Below, one piece after another: positions 59,316 through 64,000 of a stretch of 64,000 nucleotides of DNA (position 1 is the stretch's first letter; every line of letters begins with the position of its first letter). A program made the position numbers and the translations under genes. The notes under the pieces were generated by a model. It ran no database searches, was not told the DNA's origin, and was given only the letters and a program-made list of their open reading frames with translations. Source of the stretch: Pseudenterobacter timonensis. GTDB taxonomy: Bacteria > Pseudomonadota > Gammaproteobacteria > Enterobacterales > Enterobacteriaceae. The stretch covers positions 186,001 through 250,000 of the forward strand of contig NZ_FCOP01000007.1 in NCBI RefSeq assembly GCF_900021175.1, written 5' to 3'.

Positions 59316-59861
59316 ATGTCTGAAGCCCCTAAAAAGCGCTGGTACGTCGTTCAGGCGTTTTCCGGTTTTGAAGGCCGCGTAGCGACTTCGCTGCGTGAGC
59401 ATATCAAATTACACAATATGGAAGAGTTGTTTGGCGAAGTTATGGTTCCAACCGAAGAAGTGGTTGAGATCCGTGGCGGCCAGCGTCGCAAGAGCGAGCG
59501 CAAATTCTTCCCGGGTTACGTGCTGGTTCAGATGGTTATGAACGACGCAAGCTGGCATTTAGTTCGCAGCGTACCGCGCGTAATGGGCTTTATCGGCGGC
59601 ACGTCCGACCGTCCGGCGCCAATCAGCGATAAAGAAGTTGATGCGATTATGAACCGCCTGCAGCAGGTAGGTGATAAGCCGCGTCCGAAAACGCTGTTTG
59701 AACCGGGTGAAATGGTTCGTGTTAACGACGGTCCGTTCGCTGACTTTAACGGTGTGGTGGAAGAGGTGGACTACGAGAAGTCCCGCCTGAAAGTATCCGT
59801 CTCTATCTTCGGTCGTGCGACCCCGGTAGAGCTGGATTTCGCCCAGGTCGAAAAAGCCTAA
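59316..59861 (+). CDS. nusG: Transcription termination/antitermination factor NusG
   Basis: 181 aa, the E. coli length. N-terminal NGN domain that contacts RNA polymerase ([29 protein letters not shown]) and C-terminal KOW domain ([23 protein letters not shown]) that binds Rho or NusE/S10. It is coupled to secE. A terminator that overlaps the rplK promoter follows. Confidence 0.97.
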   Translation: MSEAPKKRWYVVQAFSGFEGRVATSLREHIKLHNMEELFGEVMVPTEEVVEIRGGQRRKSERKFFPGYVLVQMVMNDASWHLVRSVPRVMGFIGGTSDRPAPISDKEVDAIMNRLQQVGDKPRPKTLFEPGEMVRVNDGPFADFNGVVEEVDYEKSRLKVSVSIFGRATPVELDFAQVEKA

Positions 59862-59891
59862 CCAGCGATCAAAAAAGCGGCGATTTAATCG

Positions 59892-59938
59892 TTGCACAGG
59901 GCGCGAGATTGGAATACAATTTCGCGCCTTTTGTTTTT
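59892..59938 (+). promoter_or_regulatory. rplK promoter overlapping the nusG terminator
   Basis: TTGCAC (59892-59897), 17-bp spacer, TACAAT (59915-59920). The -10 box lies in the loop of the terminator hairpin GGCGCGA (59900-59906) / TCGCGCC (59922-59928), which is followed by TTTTGTTTTT. One element therefore both ends secE-nusG and starts rplKA. The leader after it should hold the L1 repressor site just before rplK. Confidence 0.8.
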
Positions 59939-59986
59939 ATGGGCTACGCCCGTAAAACGATTTTTTATCACGGGGAGCCTCGCTGA

Positions 59987-61153
<1,167 letters not shown>

Positions 61154-61157
61154 TACC

Positions 61158-61442
61158 TTTACGTGGGCGGTGATTTTGTCTACAATCTTTGCCCACGTTT
61201 GCTAACGATGGTTAGCAGGTAACCAAATTGTTCGTTGGAGCCTGGCCTATCCAGGCCTCCGTCGAAGACCGCAGGCGTCTCGCAAGAGGCTTAATCCCCT
61301 GCGTAGACGGTGACAGAACGCTAAGATTATTTTTGGATATTCTGGCTTGTTTCTGCTCACCGTATTAAGACGCTCTTTCCGTTGGGGAGAGTGAAGTGAG
61401 TTCCAGAGCATGAGCTCTGGCAAACATCCAGGAGCAAAGCTA
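61158..61442 (+). promoter_or_regulatory. rplJ promoter and L10 leader
   Basis: A -35 TTTACG (61158-61163), 17-bp spacer and -10 TACAAT (61181-61186) start a leader of about 250 nt. In E. coli the L10-(L7/L12)4 complex binds this leader and blocks rplJL translation. The sequence is rich in short complementary segments (for example GGAGCCTGGCC / GGCCTCC near 61237-61260). AGGAG at 61429 is the rplJ ribosome site. Confidence 0.7.
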
Positions 61443-61940
61443 ATGGCTTTAAATCTTCAAGACAAACAAGCGATTGTTGCTGAAGTCAGCGAAGTAGCCA
61501 AAGGCGCGCTGTCTGCAGTAGTTGCGGATTCCCGTGGCGTAACTGTAGATAAAATGACTGAACTGCGTAAAGCAGGTCGTGAAGCTGGCGTTTACATGCG
61601 TGTTGTTCGTAACACCCTGCTGCGCCGCGTCGTTGAAGGTACTCCGTTCGAGTGCCTGAAAGACACGTTTGTTGGTCCGACCCTGATTGCATACTCTATG
61701 GAACACCCGGGCGCTGCTGCTCGTCTGTTCAAAGAGTTCGCGAAAGCGAATGCAAAATTTGAGGTCAAAGCCGCTGCCTTTGAAGGTGAGCTGATCCCGG
61801 CGTCTCAGATCGACCGCCTGGCAACTCTGCCGACCTACGAAGAAGCAATTGCACGCCTGATGGCAACCATGAAAGAAGCTTCGGCTGGCAAACTGGTTCG
61901 TACTCTGGCTGCTGTACGCGATGCGAAAGAAGCTGCTTAA
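61443..61940 (+). CDS. rplJ: 50S ribosomal protein L10
   Basis: 165 aa, the E. coli length, from the ATG at 61443 ([15 protein letters not shown]); the 11-codon extension upstream overlaps the leader and its ribosome site. It anchors L7/L12 dimers to the ribosome through its C-terminal helix ([20 protein letters not shown]). Autoregulator of its own operon. Confidence 0.98.
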   Translation: MALNLQDKQAIVAEVSEVAKGALSAVVADSRGVTVDKMTELRKAGREAGVYMRVVRNTLLRRVVEGTPFECLKDTFVGPTLIAYSMEHPGAAARLFKEFAKANAKFEVKAAAFEGELIPASQIDRLATLPTYEEAIARLMATMKEASAGKLVRTLAAVRDAKEAA

Positions 61941-62006
61941 TCGCAGTTTTCTTTATCAAGCATCTGCTTACGTATAAACTTATTCTGATATTCAGGAACA
62001 ATTTAA

Positions 62007-62375
<369 letters not shown>

Positions 62376-62414
62376 GCCAACCCTTCAGGTTGCAGCCTGA
62401 GTAATCAGGCTGAT

Positions 62415-62445
62415 GGCTGGTGACTTTTTGGTCACCAGCCTTTTT
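62415..62445 (+). terminator. rplL-rpoB attenuator
   Basis: GGCTGGTGAC / GTCACCAGCC stem with a TTTTTG loop and a T5 run. In E. coli this partial terminator lets about one transcript in five go on to rpoB. The rest of the 319-bp gap (62446-62694) holds no gene; the RNase III processing site known in E. coli should lie here. Confidence 0.9.
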
Positions 62446-62694
62446 GCGCTGTAAGGCGCCAGTAGCATTTCACACTGTTTGACTACTGGTTGTCCTGACA
62501 ATGCTTGTTTCTATCGACGACTTAATATACTGCGACAGAGTGCCTGCTCTGTGTAAATCGCAATGAAATGGTTTAAGCGTGATAGCAACAGGCATTGCGG
62601 AAAGTGTTCCATTTTCCGGTCAACAAAATGGTGTTGCACAAACTGTCCGACCAATGGACAGATGGGTCGACTTGTCAGCGAGCTGAGGAACCCT

Positions 62695-64000
62695 ATGGTT
62701 TACTCCTATACCGAGAAAAAACGTATTCGTAAGGATTTTGGTAAACGTCCACAAGTTCTGGATGTGCCCTATCTCCTTTCTATCCAGCTTGACTCGTTCC
62801 AGAAGTTTATCGAGCAAGATCCTGAAGGGCAGTATGGTCTGGAAGCTGCATTCCGTTCCGTATTCCCGATTCAGAGCTACAGCGGTAACTCCGAGCTGCA
62901 GTACGTCAGCTACCGCCTTGGCGAACCGGTGTTTGACGTTCAGGAATGTCAGATCCGTGGCGTGACCTACTCCGCACCGCTGCGCGTAAAACTGCGTCTG
63001 GTGATCTACGAGCGCGAAGCGCCGGAAGGCACCGTTAAAGACATTAAAGAACAAGAAGTCTACATGGGCGAAATCCCGCTCATGACCGACAACGGTACTT
63101 TCGTTATCAACGGTACCGAGCGTGTTATCGTTTCCCAGCTGCATCGTAGCCCGGGCGTCTTCTTCGACAGCGATAAAGGTAAAACACACTCTTCCGGTAA
63201 AGTACTGTACAACGCGCGCATCATTCCTTACCGCGGTTCTTGGCTGGACTTCGAATTCGATCCGAAAGACAACCTGTTTGTCCGTATCGACCGTCGTCGT
63301 AAGCTGCCGGCAACCATCATTCTGCGTGCGCTGAACTACACCACTGAGCAGATCCTCGACCTGTTCTTTGAAAAAGTGATCTTTGAAATCCGCGACAACA
63401 AGCTGCAGATGGAGCTGGTGCCGGAACGTCTGCGTGGCGAAACCGCGTCGTTCGACATCGAAGCCAACGGCAAAGTGTATGTGGAAAAAGGTCGCCGCAT
63501 TACCGCGCGCCACATCCGTCAGCTGGAAAAAGATGATATCAAACACATCGAAGTACCGGTTGAATACATTGCTGGAAAAGTAGCCGCGAAAGATTATGTG
63601 GACGAGTCCACCGGTGAGCTGATCTGCCCGGCGAACATGGAGCTGAGCCTGGATCTGCTGGCGAAGCTGAGCCAGTCTGGTCACAAGCGTATCGAAACGC
63701 TGTTCACCAACGATCTGGACCATGGCCCGTATATCTCTGAAACCGTACGCGTCGATCCAACCAATGACCGTCTGAGCGCGCTGGTAGAAATCTACCGTAT
63801 GATGCGTCCGGGCGAGCCGCCGACCCGTGAAGCGGCTGAAAGCCTGTTTGAGAACCTGTTCTTCTCCGAAGACCGCTACGATCTCTCCGCAGTGGGCCGC
63901 ATGAAGTTCAACCGTTCCCTGCTGCGCGATGCGATTGAAGGTTCCGGTATCCTGAGCAAAGAAGACATCATTGATGTCATGAAGAAGCTCATCGATATCC
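62695..64000 (+). CDS. rpoB: RNA polymerase beta subunit (3'-truncated by window)
   Basis: The ATG at 62695 (GAGGAACCCT before it) opens a frame of 435 complete codons that runs off the window end; the full protein is about 1342 aa. The N-terminus [19 protein letters not shown] and the following lobe/protrusion regions match E. coli RpoB almost exactly by recall ([36 protein letters not shown]). The rifampicin region (residues about 505-575) is outside the window. No interruption is seen. Confidence 0.98.
   Translation, partial: MVYSYTEKKRIRKDFGKRPQVLDVPYLLSIQLDSFQKFIEQDPEGQYGLEAAFRSVFPIQSYSGNSELQYVSYRLGEPVFDVQECQIRGVTYSAPLRVKLRLVIYEREAPEGTVKDIKEQEVYMGEIPLMTDNGTFVINGTERVIVSQLHRSPGVFFDSDKGKTHSSGKVLYNARIIPYRGSWLDFEFDPKDNLFVRIDRRRKLPATIILRALNYTTEQILDLFFEKVIFEIRDNKLQMELVPERLRGETASFDIEANGKVYVEKGRRITARHIRQLEKDDIKHIEVPVEYIAGKVAAKDYVDESTGELICPANMELSLDLLAKLSQSGHKRIETLFTNDLDHGPYISETVRVDPTNDRLSALVEIYRMMRPGEPPTREAAESLFENLFFSEDRYDLSAVGRMKFNRSLLRDAIEGSGILSKEDIIDVMKKLIDI

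Noticed and set aside
59909..59928. Simple terminator only after nusG
   Set aside because: A good -35/-10 pair with a 17-bp spacer overlaps the hairpin, so a terminator alone does not explain the sequence; annotated as a combined element.

Overview
The window is a 64 kb stretch of chromosome from a member of the Enterobacteriaceae. Gene content, order and protein sequences are close to E. coli/Salmonella, and the high GC and individual protein variants suggest Enterobacter or a neighbouring genus; I did not fix the genus. Nearly everything is core genome. The accessory parts are a fimbrial operon end, a small AT-rich nucleotide-metabolism cassette, one IS481-family element, a ROK kinase, and a ketogluconate operon.

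Layout. 1-2826: 3' end of a chaperone-usher fimbrial operon (usher truncated by the window edge, then an adhesin-like subunit). 2865-3756: nudI with a truncated deoxynucleoside kinase. 3868-8037: yibL and the mannitol operon mtlADR, with a CRP-site-rich control region to 8399. 8503-12455: yibF and selA-selB (selenocysteine incorporation). 12452-15455: ROK kinase, a 3' ghost of an IclR-type regulator (yiaJ position), ferredoxin-like ysaA, avtA. 15594-17140: a tandem palindromic repeat array split by a complete IS481-family element. 17144-20316: malS and bax. 20348-28520: the D-xylose regulon (xylR, xylFGH, xylAB). 28620-35137: wecH, ysaB, glyQS, yiaG, yiaF, cspA. 35196-40368: ghrB plus a kguE-kguK-kguT-like ketogluconate operon and its PtxS-like LacI repressor. 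40510-48841: yiaD, bisC, yiaC, tag, yhjY, yhjX, eptB. 48933-55639: tRNA-Pro with an rtT-like repeat, and dppABCDF. 55687-64000: coaA, four tRNA genes with tufB, secE-nusG, rplKAJL and the start of rpoB.

How it fits together. Sugar uptake and catabolism dominate: mannitol (PTS and dehydrogenase), xylose (ABC uptake, isomerase, kinase), maltodextrin (periplasmic amylase) and 2-ketogluconate (symporter, kinase, reductase). Their control sites are partly readable: five CRP-like boxes before mtlA, MalT-like boxes before malS, a 14-bp palindromic LacI-type operator before kguE, and two 11-bp-spaced YpdB-type boxes before yhjX. The right end is the translation/transcription block, with readable promoters for the tRNA-tufB operon, rplK and rplJ and the rplL-rpoB attenuator.

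I found no prophage, CRISPR array, defence island or clearly new multi-gene system. The observations most worth checking are the dppF/coaA junction, which implies an inversion spanning oriC relative to E. coli K-12; the rtT-like duplication of the proK 3' end; the IS inserted in the loop of a palindromic repeat; and the ketogluconate operon with its operator.
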